From assembly GCA_945900785.1 (NCBI GenBank), contig CAMDJM010000037.1, forward strand, positions 1-44,962: a stretch of 44,962 nucleotides of DNA, in the 5' to 3' direction. The stretch comes from Akkermansia muciniphila. GTDB taxonomy: Bacteria; Verrucomicrobiota; Verrucomicrobiia; Verrucomicrobiales; V1-33. The notes beneath the pieces were generated by a model. That model did not search any database and was not told the origin of the DNA. It saw only the letters and a program-made list of their open reading frames with translations. Below are positions 27,503-38,674 of the stretch, one piece after another; the first letter of the stretch is position 1, and every line of letters starts with the position of its first letter. The translations under genes were made by a program, and so were the position numbers.

Positions 27503-27573
27503 CGTAGCTCGACTTTCCAAAGTCGAGTTTTGTCCAGCGTGTTGCGGACCCGACTTTGGAAAGTCGGGCTACG
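27503..27573. repeat. REP pair (BIME-like) 1
   Basis: Two facing palindromes, CTCGACTTTCCAAAGTCGAG and CCCGACTTTGGAAAGTCGGG, each with a GTAG foot at its outer end, joined by a spacer ending in TTGCGGA. The two stems differ by compensating base pairs (CTCG/CGAG versus CCCG/CGGG), showing that the hairpin is conserved rather than the exact sequence. Confidence 0.9.
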
Positions 27574-27741
27574 TGGGCAAGTCGGGCTGCGTTGGCGTGC
27601 CTGCGGCGGATTACGGTTTGGCGAGGCGGTAGAAGCGCCGCGATCTTAGCACGGATTCCATCGCGGACAACTGCTCCCCTGCGTTGGACGGACAGCAGGA
27701 ACTTTTTCACGGACGGAGGATTCGTGGAACGGGCGCAGGTT

Positions 27742-27812
27742 CGTAGCCCGACTTTCCAAAGTCGGGTATTGTGTGGCGTGCTGCGGACTCGACTTTGGAA
27801 AGTCGAGCTACG
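27742..27812. repeat. REP pair (BIME-like) 2
   Basis: Palindromes CCCGACTTTCCAAAGTCGGG and CTCGACTTTGGAAAGTCGAG with outer GTAG feet, spacer TATTGTGTGGCGTGCTGCGGA. Same architecture and about the same length as pair 1, with stem types swapped. Confidence 0.9.
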
Positions 27813-27848
27813 TTGGAAAATCGGGCTACGTTGGAACGGGCGCAGGTT

Positions 27849-27919
27849 CGTAACTCGACTTTCCAAAGTCGAGTTTTGTGTGGCGTGTTGCGGACTCGAC
27901 TTTGGAAAGTCGAGCTACG
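27849..27919. repeat. REP pair (BIME-like) 3, overlapping the transposase stop
   Basis: Palindromes CTCGACTTTCCAAAGTCGAG (foot GTAA) and CTCGACTTTGGAAAGTCGAG (foot GTAG on the minus strand, at 27918-27915). The TAG of this foot is the stop codon of the transposase gene (ACG TAG), so gene and REP are physically overlapped. Confidence 0.9.
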
Positions 27920-28673
27920 TTGGAAAAGGGGGCCGCGCCGCGAATTCATCGAGCCAGGCCATTTGTTCCAGGGCAAAGGTGCCGGGGCGCAGTTTGGCAG
28001 GGTTTTTCGCGATGTAGCGGCGGGTGCGGGCCAGTTCCGATGATTCGCGCACAACGCGGTCGAAGGACTCGGTCTGCCAGAGATGTCCACTGCGCAGGCG
28101 GAGGCGCTCCGCGAGGGCGGCGTCCTGCAGGATCCGGGTGGCGCTGTATCGCTTTACCGAATAAAGCCACTCCTCCAGCACCACGCCGGAAAAGGGCTGC
28201 ACGAGGACATGGACATGATTCGGCATGACGACAAAATCGCCCGTCCACACGCGCTGGCCGTGGAAGTGCCGCAGGGCTTCGCTAACGTGGGCGTGGGCAG
28301 CATCCAGCACGCAACTGCCGTGGCACTGGTCCAGTTCCATCAGGAATTTCCGCTGCTGATCGCGTTGGAACGCGGTCCAATCTGCCAGGGAAATGGCCTG
28401 CAACGCCTGGTGCAACCGTTCCGGATGGGATACCGCCCATGCGGGATCCAATCCGTGCTCCTGATCCCATGCGGCGCGCCCGGCTTCCCAGCGCCGGGCG
28501 ACGGCTTCGGGGATCGAATCCGCGAGGCGGAAGGTCACGAAATAAGTCGCGCCAGTGAGTCTCCAGTGGGGGAGATTACGCCGGTAGCCTGGAACGGCCC
28601 ACGGCTCATCCCATTCCATCGAATGGAAAACGGGACGCTCCGGGATGCTCCTGGGCGGCGAGAGCTTTTTCAC
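27915..28673 (-). CDS. REP-associated tyrosine transposase (TnpA-REP, IS200/IS605-like Y1 HUH)
   Basis: A 252-residue single-strand transposase. The HUH metal motif is VVMPNHVHVLV (His153, His155), and the probable catalytic tyrosine is Tyr220 in RRYIAKNP. WQTESFDRVVR is the usual RAYT signature. These enzymes nick at GTAG/GTGG feet of REP hairpins and are thought to spread REPs, while the transposase gene itself is usually single-copy and stable. Translation starts with GTG (28673). The stop TAG lies in the GTAG foot of a REP. Domains are complete, so it may be active. Confidence 0.9.
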   Translation of the reverse strand: MKKLSPPRSIPERPVFHSMEWDEPWAVPGYRRNLPHWRLTGATYFVTFRLADSIPEAVARRWEAGRAAWDQEHGLDPAWAVSHPERLHQALQAISLADWTAFQRDQQRKFLMELDQCHGSCVLDAAHAHVSEALRHFHGQRVWTGDFVVMPNHVHVLVQPFSGVVLEEWLYSVKRYSATRILQDAALAERLRLRSGHLWQTESFDRVVRESSELARTRRYIAKNPAKLRPGTFALEQMAWLDEFAARPPFPT

Positions 28674-28711
28674 GGGCGAATCGTTTTGAGCGGAATATTA
28701 GAATAGCAGAT

Positions 28712-28782
28712 CGTAGCCCGACTTTCCAAAGTCGGGATTTGTGTGGCGGGCTGCGGACTCGACTTTTGAAAGTCGGGCTACG
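28712..28782. repeat. REP pair (BIME-like) 4, directly after isocitrate dehydrogenase stop
   Basis: Palindromes CCCGACTTTCCAAAGTCGGG and CTCGACTTTTGAAAGTCGGG (two imperfect positions) with GTAG feet. It ends one base from the TGA of the isocitrate dehydrogenase gene (28784-28786), so its hairpins form the 3' end of that transcript and could act as terminator or stabiliser. Confidence 0.88.
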
Positions 28783-28783
28783 T

Positions 28784-31170
<2,387 letters not shown>

Positions 31171-31243
31171 ATGCGGCCACTCGAGGCAGGATCGGGCCCG
31201 GCTGGTCAGGGCGGGGGGGATCAGGCGCTGGCAGGGCGGTTTT

Positions 31244-32761
31244 TCAATGGTCTGCCAGTTCCTGGGCCCGGTAGCCGCCCTGGGATTTGAAGTAGAAGAA
31301 GATGACCAAATAACACGCCAGCATGAAACAGGGCAGCACCGCGACTTGTTTGAAAGCGGCCTTTTTATGCGGGTATTTGGTGGCGGTGATGATTTTGCTT
31401 TCTTCTTCCGTCAAAGTCCTGACCTTGTCTTCATCCAGGCTGCGGATGCTGCCGAGAAAGGCGACCTCCTTCGGCGGACCGGCTACTTTTTCAAAGAGGG
31501 CGGCGTGGTTGGCCTGCAGGTCCTGGCTGATGCCTTTGTCCTGCAGGCCACCCATGATGGGGGCCCCCAGGATGCCCATGCCCAGCACGCCGAGGGCGGA
31601 CACGCCGTTCAGGGTGAGGGGGCCGCCTTTGGGGAATTGCTCAGCGACGAGGCCTAGCGTGGTGGACCAGAGGAAGGTCTTGCCCAGGGCGTAGACGGTG
31701 GCAGCGATGAGGATCCAGAAGGCGGAGGCCTGGGAGAGGAAGAGCAGGCCGATGATGGCGATAATGGCACTGCCGACCATGAGCCCGATGGGGGAAAAGC
31801 GGTGCACGATAGGGCCCGCGCTGAAGCGCAGGATGGTCATGATAGTGGAGACGTAAATGAAGATCCAACCGGCCTGGGATGGGGTGAAATCCGCCCCCAG
31901 CAGGTCCGGCATCCAGCTATCGGTTCCAAGTTCCGTGGTGGCCAGCGGACCCATGGTGAGCAGGACGATGAGAAACATCCAGTGGCCAAAACTCCGGGTA
32001 TAAAAGCCCGCGAGGACGGCCACGATGGCGGCGATGAGGGGAGCGGCCAGGAAAGGCAGGACGAGATCGGGGTTCAGGCTGGCAGCGATCTGGGAGACGC
32101 CCAGCACCAGCATCCAGGTGAGGATGAAAAAGCCGATTCCCCCGACCTGGCCGAGCATTTCACGATAGGGCACTTTGGCTGCGACGCGCTCGTTGACGGG
32201 GAATTTGCAGGGCAGGATGAGGAAGGCGTAGATGGCCACGGGGATGAAGCACATGGCATATTTCAAGTGCCAATTGGCATTCCCCAGGGCGATGGAGGTG
32301 AGGGCTCCGAGGGCCAGACCAGCAGGCCAGCCGGCGTGCAGGATGTTGAGCCACTTGGACTTTTCGTTTTTGAAGGCAGTGGCTACGACCGGGTTGATGA
32401 AGGCTTCGACCATGCCATTGGCGATGGCGATGAGGAAGACGCTCCAATACAGGGCGGTGGGGGTTTTGGCGAGGAGGGTGAGGACGAGGGAGGCGATGTG
32501 GCATCCCATGGCGATGAATGCCGTGGTTTTATAGCCGATGCTATCGATGATCAGGCTGAAGACAATGATGCTGATGGCAAAGGGCCAGAGTCCGACGCCG
32601 AGGATGCGGCCCTTGTCTGCTTCGGTGAGGTGGAATTCGCTTTGCCAATCGCCGATGATATTGGCGCGCAGGCCAAAGACGAAGGAAGTGGCGATGAGGG
32701 CGACGAAGCAGGCCCAAAACAGTTTTTTGTTGGCACCGTCGGAATCAGGGGTGGAGGTCAT
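31244..32761 (-). CDS. MFS transporter
   Basis: A 505-residue integral membrane protein with at least twelve hydrophobic segments starting LFWACFVALIATSFVFGL. It has an acidic-basic loop after TM2 (IDSIGYKTTAF, the MFS motif A position) and a longer charged cytoplasmic loop near residues 400-460 (DLQANHAALFEKV ... RTLTEEESKIITATKY). The C-terminus is a last helix and QSQGGYRAQE-like tail. I associate this form with sugar/organic-acid uptake MFS proteins of Planctomycetes and Verrucomicrobia, but the substrate cannot be read from sequence. A good hairpin terminator follows. Confidence 0.85.
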   Translation of the reverse strand: MTSTPDSDGANKKLFWACFVALIATSFVFGLRANIIGDWQSEFHLTEADKGRILGVGLWPFAISIIVFSLIIDSIGYKTTAFIAMGCHIASLVLTLLAKTPTALYWSVFLIAIANGMVEAFINPVVATAFKNEKSKWLNILHAGWPAGLALGALTSIALGNANWHLKYAMCFIPVAIYAFLILPCKFPVNERVAAKVPYREMLGQVGGIGFFILTWMLVLGVSQIAASLNPDLVLPFLAAPLIAAIVAVLAGFYTRSFGHWMFLIVLLTMGPLATTELGTDSWMPDLLGADFTPSQAGWIFIYVSTIMTILRFSAGPIVHRFSPIGLMVGSAIIAIIGLLFLSQASAFWILIAATVYALGKTFLWSTTLGLVAEQFPKGGPLTLNGVSALGVLGMGILGAPIMGGLQDKGISQDLQANHAALFEKVAGPPKEVAFLGSIRSLDEDKVRTLTEEESKIITATKYPHKKAAFKQVAVLPCFMLACYLVIFFYFKSQGGYRAQELADH

Positions 32762-32841
32762 GGTCGGGGCAAGGCAGGAAGTGAGGGCGGGAGTTCAGGA
32801 GTTTCCCGGCAGGTTTATAGATTTCCTGGATGAATACAAGA

Positions 32842-35800
32842 TTAGACCGCCGGGTCTTCCGGGGGATTTTCCGCAGGGGGCGGCGGGGCGGCCGGTTTGG
32901 TCTCGGTTTGAAAGCGTTGATAGAGGAAGGAAGCGGCAAGGGCGATCACGGCTACGATCATGAAGGCTCCGATGCGGTAGCCACTGCCGATGTTGTCGAG
33001 ATCGTGGAGGAAGAGCTTCAGCAGGGCGATCGCGAGAAGGCCGATACCGGCGTAGCGGACAGGGGCGAGGTGTTTCCAAAATCCTGCCATGAGGAGCCCC
33101 AGGGCGAAGAGCGACCAGGCAATGGTGCAGGTCATATCCCGGGCAAAATTGCCATGGAAATCGAAGGCGATGGAGCGGCTGCCGGCGGGGGTGAAGACGT
33201 CCGCGATTTCGATATTCAGGAGAAGGAACAACAAAATCACCGCCATGCCAGAAAAGAGCGCCCGGAGATTGATATGACCGGTCAAATGATGCGGGGGCTT
33301 TAGCCACGCGGCCGCTGAGGAAAGGGCAGCGATGGTGAGGCTATAGGTGTAGAGTTGCCAATTCAGGATGGGGGTATCCCCACGCACCTGGTAGGCGAGG
33401 ACGGCGGGATTGAGGGCCAGCCTGACAAAGGCAACGGTGAGGAGAACCGCCCCGAGTCCGCGCAGGCCGGGATGTGGCACCCGGCCAAAAAGCCAGCAGA
33501 GAGCGGCCCCTTCCATGGCCCAGCCCAGGGTGATCCATTGCTTCTCAAACTGAATGGGCATGATGAGGGTGAGAAAGCCCAGGCTCACGCCTCCATACCA
33601 TGCCAACTGCGACAGCCGGGCCGGATTCTGCACCGGGTGTTTTTTCAGAATCCACGTTAGGCTGAGCAGCGGGGCGATGGCAAAGGCGGCTGGCACCAGG
33701 CCCATCCAGGGATTGGGCCAGGCCCGTTTCACGACCTGATAGACCAGCGGAAACGTGCCCACGCCAGCAGCGGCACCCGTGATCCATGGCAGGATTTGCT
33801 CCGCGAAAAGCCGCCGGAACAGGAAGGGCCAGGCGGTGAAGAGGAGGTAAAACCCCAAATACCAGAGCAGCGGCGTCACTGGCAGGGCTGGATCAAATGC
33901 GCTGAGGTGCCAGACCCCCTCCAGGGCCAGGACACAGCTGAGCGCGGTGGGAGCCAGCGCTCCCATGCCGCCAAAGCGGGCCAGTGATAGCAAAAAAATT
34001 ACCAACAGCCCAGCCATGCCAAACACCGGTGAAGGCTGGGGGATGTGCAAATATATCGTGGCCAGGATAAGCAGGGCAAAGGGCATCACGGCGGCACTGG
34101 CCGGCAACCAGGTGGCCGCCGGGTCCTTGGGATAACGCCGGGCCAGCAAGGTGCCTGCGCCCGTGAAGAGGACGGCGAAGGATCCGAGAATCACCAGGAA
34201 GGAAGTCAGGGAGACCTCTTGGTTTCCAGTCTCCCCATGGCCCCGGCACAGCCAGAGTCCGGCGGTGAGCATCGTCAGCACCAGTGCCCCTAGCACCGTG
34301 CCTGGAGCCGCTGTCCGCAGGGCCAGAGCCAGCACCAGCAGATCGGCCAATAACACTCCTGGCCAGACCGTGAGACCTGTGGAGGGCAGGGTGATCACGC
34401 ACAGAAGCATGAGCACGAGGGATAAGAGAGGGGGCCAGGCGGGCAGGCGGGCGGAGCCCGGTGGGCGTGTTGGTGCCAGCAGCAGATGACCGGATTGAAT
34501 CAGCCCAAAGATGAGATAAAGCCCGAGCGCTGCGGGCAGCAGGGCACGGGTCAGAGCGCTCCCGGTCCAAATCACCAGATGCAAAAAAGTCAGGCCGCTG
34601 AACAGATGATAAATCCCTGCCAATTGCGGTCTTCGCCAGGCCAGGCCGAGCATGGTGAGGCAAATGCTGAACACAAAAATATAAAGCACCCAGGGACGCT
34701 CCAGGATGGTGCGGTGGGCGAGGAACCCGAAGGCCGCCGCCATGGCACCCGCCGCAACCGCCACGGCTGATCCGCTCAGGTGGCGGGATGCTCCGCCATT
34801 CTCCTTTCTCCAGCCTGCCGCAGCGGCGAACAGCGCGCCAAAACCAGTGAAAACGAGGATGGGAATCCAAGTCGCTGCCCCTTCAGCATAGTGGGAGCTT
34901 TCGAAAAACCGGAAGGACCATCCAAATTGCATCAGGATCGTTCCCGCCGCCGCCAGCCCCGGCAGGGCCGCCCATTTTTTCTTTTCTGAGACGGCGAGCA
35001 CCCCCAGATCCAACAAGGCGATATAGCTGAATAACCCAAACGGATTGTCGTAACCGGTCGAGCACAGCACCGGAGTCAAAAACCCGCCCAGCATGCCCAG
35101 CACCGCGATCACGCGGGCATCCTGCTGCACCGCCAGCCAGAAGGCCGTCACTGTCACCATGGACATCACCGCAAAAGTCACCAGCGCATGATCGAAGGGC
35201 GGGATACGGTAGAGACTGTGGGCGGCAAAGCTAACGCCATAGAGCACGACAATCCCGGTCGCGCAGAGGGTGCTGGTCAATACTTGATAGCGCGGCCAGC
35301 GTTGGCTCCACCAGCCGCCGGCGAGCAGTCCGAGTCCGGTGACGAAACCGATCAGCACGCGCAACCCAGGCGGCAGCCAGCCGCGCTCAATGCTCAGTTT
35401 AACAAAAAAGATCACACCGAGGAACAGGACCAGCCCCCCGACCCAGGCGAGCAGTTTTCCACCAATGAACTGCTCCATCGTCAGCTGTGGCACCGGTGGC
35501 GGAATGGGCCTTGGAGGCGCGGAGGAAGCGGGCGAAGCGCTGGAGGCAGCGGCAGCGGCTGATAGCGTGTTGAGAGCTGCTGGCCCGGGCTCTGCGGCCA
35601 TGGCAGGAGAACGATCCTGCCTTGCCAGGCTGGCCACCGGCAAAGGCAGCATGGGCGGCGGGGAGACCGGTGGTGGTGATGATAGAGGTTCTGCCCTCTT
35701 CCGGGTTGCGGGCAAGGCCGTTTTCGTGGGGTCCGGCTCTGCCTCAGATGGGCGGTGAGCACCGGCCTCAAGGCCAGCCAGGCGTTGCTGCAGTTTTCTT

Positions 35801-35943
35801 TGTTCGGACCTCAGGACGGCCATTTCCAGGTTCGTGCCGTTCAGTTTGCCTTTCAATTCCTTGATCGTGATAACTATCCAAACAGGCACACCGATCAGGG
35901 TAACCAACAGTGCGGTAAAGACGATTAAGAAGATGAATTCCAT
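32842..35943 (-). CDS. DUF2339 family polytopic membrane protein
   Basis: 1033 residues. An N-terminal membrane helix (FIFLIVFTALLVTLIGVPVW) is followed by a coiled, Pro/Ala-rich cytoplasmic linker to about residue 150. Then come some 25 hydrophobic helices, starting QFIGGKLLAWVGGLVLFLGV, the typical entrance of DUF2339 proteins. A conserved run WAMEGAALCWLFGR lies in the last third. The function of the family is not established; proposals centre on envelope functions. The gene is intact and long, in contrast to the broken genes on the left. It is transcribed divergently from the alcohol dehydrogenase. Confidence 0.85.
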   Translation of the reverse strand: MEFIFLIVFTALLVTLIGVPVWIVITIKELKGKLNGTNLEMAVLRSEQRKLQQRLAGLEAGAHRPSEAEPDPTKTALPATRKRAEPLSSPPPVSPPPMLPLPVASLARQDRSPAMAAEPGPAALNTLSAAAAASSASPASSAPPRPIPPPVPQLTMEQFIGGKLLAWVGGLVLFLGVIFFVKLSIERGWLPPGLRVLIGFVTGLGLLAGGWWSQRWPRYQVLTSTLCATGIVVLYGVSFAAHSLYRIPPFDHALVTFAVMSMVTVTAFWLAVQQDARVIAVLGMLGGFLTPVLCSTGYDNPFGLFSYIALLDLGVLAVSEKKKWAALPGLAAAGTILMQFGWSFRFFESSHYAEGAATWIPILVFTGFGALFAAAAGWRKENGGASRHLSGSAVAVAAGAMAAAFGFLAHRTILERPWVLYIFVFSICLTMLGLAWRRPQLAGIYHLFSGLTFLHLVIWTGSALTRALLPAALGLYLIFGLIQSGHLLLAPTRPPGSARLPAWPPLLSLVLMLLCVITLPSTGLTVWPGVLLADLLVLALALRTAAPGTVLGALVLTMLTAGLWLCRGHGETGNQEVSLTSFLVILGSFAVLFTGAGTLLARRYPKDPAATWLPASAAVMPFALLILATIYLHIPQPSPVFGMAGLLVIFLLSLARFGGMGALAPTALSCVLALEGVWHLSAFDPALPVTPLLWYLGFYLLFTAWPFLFRRLFAEQILPWITGAAAGVGTFPLVYQVVKRAWPNPWMGLVPAAFAIAPLLSLTWILKKHPVQNPARLSQLAWYGGVSLGFLTLIMPIQFEKQWITLGWAMEGAALCWLFGRVPHPGLRGLGAVLLTVAFVRLALNPAVLAYQVRGDTPILNWQLYTYSLTIAALSSAAAWLKPPHHLTGHINLRALFSGMAVILLFLLLNIEIADVFTPAGSRSIAFDFHGNFARDMTCTIAWSLFALGLLMAGFWKHLAPVRYAGIGLLAIALLKLFLHDLDNIGSGYRIGAFMIVAVIALAASFLYQRFQTETKPAAPPPPAENPPEDPAV

Positions 35944-36249
35944 GGAGATATCCGGAACAAGGCCAAGGGGATTGCGCGGGGAGCCACTGGAGATGACCGC
36001 GCATCAACTGGCTGGGAAACGGGCAGCGGCCCCGCATCAGGCACCTTTGCCATGGCACAGGACTTTCCGGAATGCTAGCCGGAAATCCGGCGGAATTCAC
36101 AGGACCCGCAGGGCCTGTGATCCTGCCAGGCGGGGAATTCCATCGCAGGGATCCTTGTGGGGCACCCCCCGCCAATGTTTTTCCGGAACCTCAGGAAAAT
36201 GGTTTGAATTCCCCCGCAGGATACGTTGGGTGAATGATTCCCCCCAAAA
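35944..36249. other. Divergent intergenic region with a perfect hairpin
   Basis: 306 bases between the divergently transcribed DUF2339 and alcohol dehydrogenase genes, with no gene visible. TCACAGG (36097-36103) and CCTGTGA (36114-36120) form a perfect 7-bp stem around a ten-base loop, which could be an operator or an RNA hairpin. Two further GC-rich inverted repeats around CCGG flank it. Promoter elements cannot be pointed to with confidence. Confidence 0.5.
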
Positions 36250-37446
36250 ATGCCTGACCCCCAACCTATCCGCAACCTCCTCGCCACTGTTCCAGGGGGG
36301 CCTTTTCCTGACTTTGTGGCCGATTTCAGTCACGCCCCCGGCACCTGCGTTGTCTTTGGCAGCGGCACCGTGGCCCGCACCGGAGTTTTCGCGAGGAACC
36401 TGGGATCCAGCCGCGCCCTTGTGGTGACAGACCGGGGCATCGCGGATGCCGGCCATCTGGACCGCGTGCTGGCCAGCCTCGGAGCCGCAGGCGTGGAATG
36501 GAGCGCCTTCATGGGCGTGGTGGAAAACCCCACCACGGATACCGTGGATGCCTGCGTCGCCGCCGCGAGGCGGAACCAGGCGGATCTTCTCATCGGCCTG
36601 GGCGGTGGCAGCAGCATGGATACGGCCAAGGGATGCAACTTCATCCTGACCAATGGCGGCCGGATGAGTGATTATCATGGCACTGGCAAGGCGACCAAAC
36701 CCATGCTGCCGCTGATCGCGATACCCACCACCGCCGGCACCGGCAGCGAATGCCAGTCCTACGCGCTCATTTCGGATGCCATCACCCACGCCAAAATGGC
36801 CTGTGGTGACAAAAAAGCGGCCGCCCGCATCGCCATTCTCGATCCCGCCCTGACGCTTTCCCAGCCCGCCCGCGTCACCCGCGTCACGGGCATCGACGCC
36901 CTCGCCCATGCCTTGGAGAGCGCCGTCAGCAAAAAGCGCAACGACATCTCCATCGCTTACAGCCGCGCCGCCTTTGCCCTGCTCAGCCACTATTATCTGA
37001 CCGCCCTCCGCGAGCCAACCAATGAAACCGCGCGTGCCGCCATGTTGCTCGGCGCGGCCCTTGCTGGCACGGCTATCGAAAATTCCATGCTGGGGGCAGC
37101 ACACTCCGCCGCAAATCCCCTCACGGCGCACTTCGGCATCGTGCACGGGGAAGCCGTTGGCCTGATGCTGCCTCACATCATGCAGCACAACATGACCGAC
37201 CCGGCGGCCTGGGAGGAATACACCACCCTGGCGGCCCCCCTCGGTCTTGCCGGGGAAGCCTTGCCGGGCTGGCTCGCCGGCGTCCTGCACCAGGCAGAAC
37301 TCCCCGAAAAAATCCCCGCTGGCCTGATCACGCCGGAAAATCTTCCACAGCTCGCTCAGGAAGCCGCCGGCCAATGGACCGCCCAATTCAACCCCAGCCC
37401 GGTCGACGCTGCAACTTTTGAAACGCTTTACCGGTCCGCCAGCTGA
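36250..37446 (+). CDS. Iron-containing alcohol dehydrogenase family (type III)
   Basis: A 398-residue enzyme of the iron-ADH family. NAD site: LLIGLGGGSSMDTAKG (GGGS-x-x-D). Then IAIPTTAGTGSECQS, and metal ligands in GIDALAHALE (Asp, His) and AAHSAANPLTAHFGIVHGEA (His residues). These enzymes reduce or oxidise small alcohols, aldehydes or glycerol-like substrates; the exact substrate is undetermined. It starts with the ATG at 36250 preceded by CCCCAAAA. Nothing next to it forms an obvious operon. Confidence 0.9.
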   Translation: MPDPQPIRNLLATVPGGPFPDFVADFSHAPGTCVVFGSGTVARTGVFARNLGSSRALVVTDRGIADAGHLDRVLASLGAAGVEWSAFMGVVENPTTDTVDACVAAARRNQADLLIGLGGGSSMDTAKGCNFILTNGGRMSDYHGTGKATKPMLPLIAIPTTAGTGSECQSYALISDAITHAKMACGDKKAAARIAILDPALTLSQPARVTRVTGIDALAHALESAVSKKRNDISIAYSRAAFALLSHYYLTALREPTNETARAAMLLGAALAGTAIENSMLGAAHSAANPLTAHFGIVHGEAVGLMLPHIMQHNMTDPAAWEEYTTLAAPLGLAGEALPGWLAGVLHQAELPEKIPAGLITPENLPQLAQEAAGQWTAQFNPSPVDAATFETLYRSAS

Positions 37447-37616
37447 GGGCGCGGTGGATTTGCTGGAGGCGGGCCTGGAGCTAAAATCCGGCCTGCCCGC
37501 CTTGGCTTGATCTGGAGTCATCCGCAGCGAACATCCCTCTGGCCGGAATGTCAGAGTTGGGGTAAGATCCGAGTTAAATAAAAAGACGGCGTCCTGCCCG
37601 GCGCTCCTCCCACCCT

Positions 37617-38630
37617 ATGAAATTTCCTGCTTTTTTCCTGACCGGCGCGGCTGCGCTGGTGATCTGTGCTATTCCACCGGCGTGGGCAGAAACGGTCCCC
37701 GATCCTGCCGCAGCAAAGCAGACGGCGGAGCCTCCCCACAAGGAGAGTAAAGCCGCCGATGGGGAAAAGTCCGATCCAGTGGAAAAGACGGACGCGGCGG
37801 AGACTTCGGGCTACGTCAGGTTGGCGGAGGATGAAAACAGCAGCCGGCTGGAAGTCGCGGTCGCGGTTTTCACCCTGCCGGATGGGCGTCAGGTGGATCT
37901 CTTTGGGGTGGTTCACATGGCCGATGCCTCCTATTACAAGGAGGTGGACCGCCGCCTGGGCACCTATGATGCCGTGCTCTTTGAATTGGTAGGGGATCCG
38001 GCTTCGCTCCAAAAGCGGGACACGCCCCTCCCGGACGGCACGCCACCGGCGAAGCCGCATCCCCTGCGCGGCCTGCAGCAGGGCATCGGCAATGTCTTCC
38101 ACCTTGCTTTCCAATTGGATAAAATCGACTACTCCCGTCCCAACTTTGTGCACGCCGACGCCACCGCCGGGGAGTTTGCCAAAATGCAGGAGGAGCGCGG
38201 CGAGTCCATGATGAAGCTGCTCATGAAATCCTTCCAGTTGAGCAATGATCCCGCCTTCCTGGACAAAATTGGCGATGCCAACAATCTCGGCATGGCGGAC
38301 CTGGTGATGCTGTTCTACAGCAAAAAAACCATGGAGCGGATCAAGGTCATCTTTGCCCGGTTGCTGACGCAGCACGAATCCATCATGGAAGGCGGACTGC
38401 TGGAAAAGGACAATGCGATCATCGCCGGGCGGAATGGCGTGGCGTTGAAAAAACTGGATGAGGTGCTCGCCAATCCTGCCAAAAAGCGTGTCGCGATATT
38501 TTATGGAGCCGGCCACATGGCCACCATGGAGCAGGATTTGAAGGAGCGCCTCAAAGCCACACGCACCAGCGGAACCTGGCTGCCCGCCTGGACGATGCCG
38601 CCAGCCGCGAAACCAAAACCAGCCAAATAG
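37617..38630 (+). CDS. TraB/GumN-like exported protein
   Basis: 337 residues. A signal peptide (MKFPAFFLTGAAALVICAIP ... PAWA) is followed by a Lys/Glu-rich linker to about residue 60, then a TraB-type domain. VVHMADASYYKEVDRRL supplies the His of the GxHxA-type motif with its Glu partner in FELVGDP, and VAIFYGAGHMATMEQDL near the end supplies the GAGH motif. Such proteins are proposed metalloprotease-like (Tiki-related) enzymes. Intact, with its own short upstream region. Confidence 0.8.
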   Translation: MKFPAFFLTGAAALVICAIPPAWAETVPDPAAAKQTAEPPHKESKAADGEKSDPVEKTDAAETSGYVRLAEDENSSRLEVAVAVFTLPDGRQVDLFGVVHMADASYYKEVDRRLGTYDAVLFELVGDPASLQKRDTPLPDGTPPAKPHPLRGLQQGIGNVFHLAFQLDKIDYSRPNFVHADATAGEFAKMQEERGESMMKLLMKSFQLSNDPAFLDKIGDANNLGMADLVMLFYSKKTMERIKVIFARLLTQHESIMEGGLLEKDNAIIAGRNGVALKKLDEVLANPAKKRVAIFYGAGHMATMEQDLKERLKATRTSGTWLPAWTMPPAAKPKPAK

Positions 38631-38674
38631 CCGGGTTACTTTTCCTGCTCATCCAGGAATGCCCCCGCGCTGAC

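Larger units (their letters stand above)
27503..28782. mobile_element. REPtron: REP-associated transposase with flanking REP pairs
   Basis: Three paired REP palindromes lie on the left (27503-27573, 27742-27812, 27849-27919) and one on the right (28712-28782) of a Y1 transposase gene (27915-28673). Every palindrome has a GTAG foot (GTAA in one copy), the tetranucleotide recognised by REP-associated transposases. Lone half-repeats at about 27575 and 27817 are remnants of further copies. Confidence 0.85.

Noticed and set aside
27503..27919. CRISPR-like array of short palindromic repeats
   Set aside because: Units are paired, inverted relative to each other and carry GTAG feet; spacers are related to one another and not unique; there are no cas genes, and a REP-associated transposase is adjacent.
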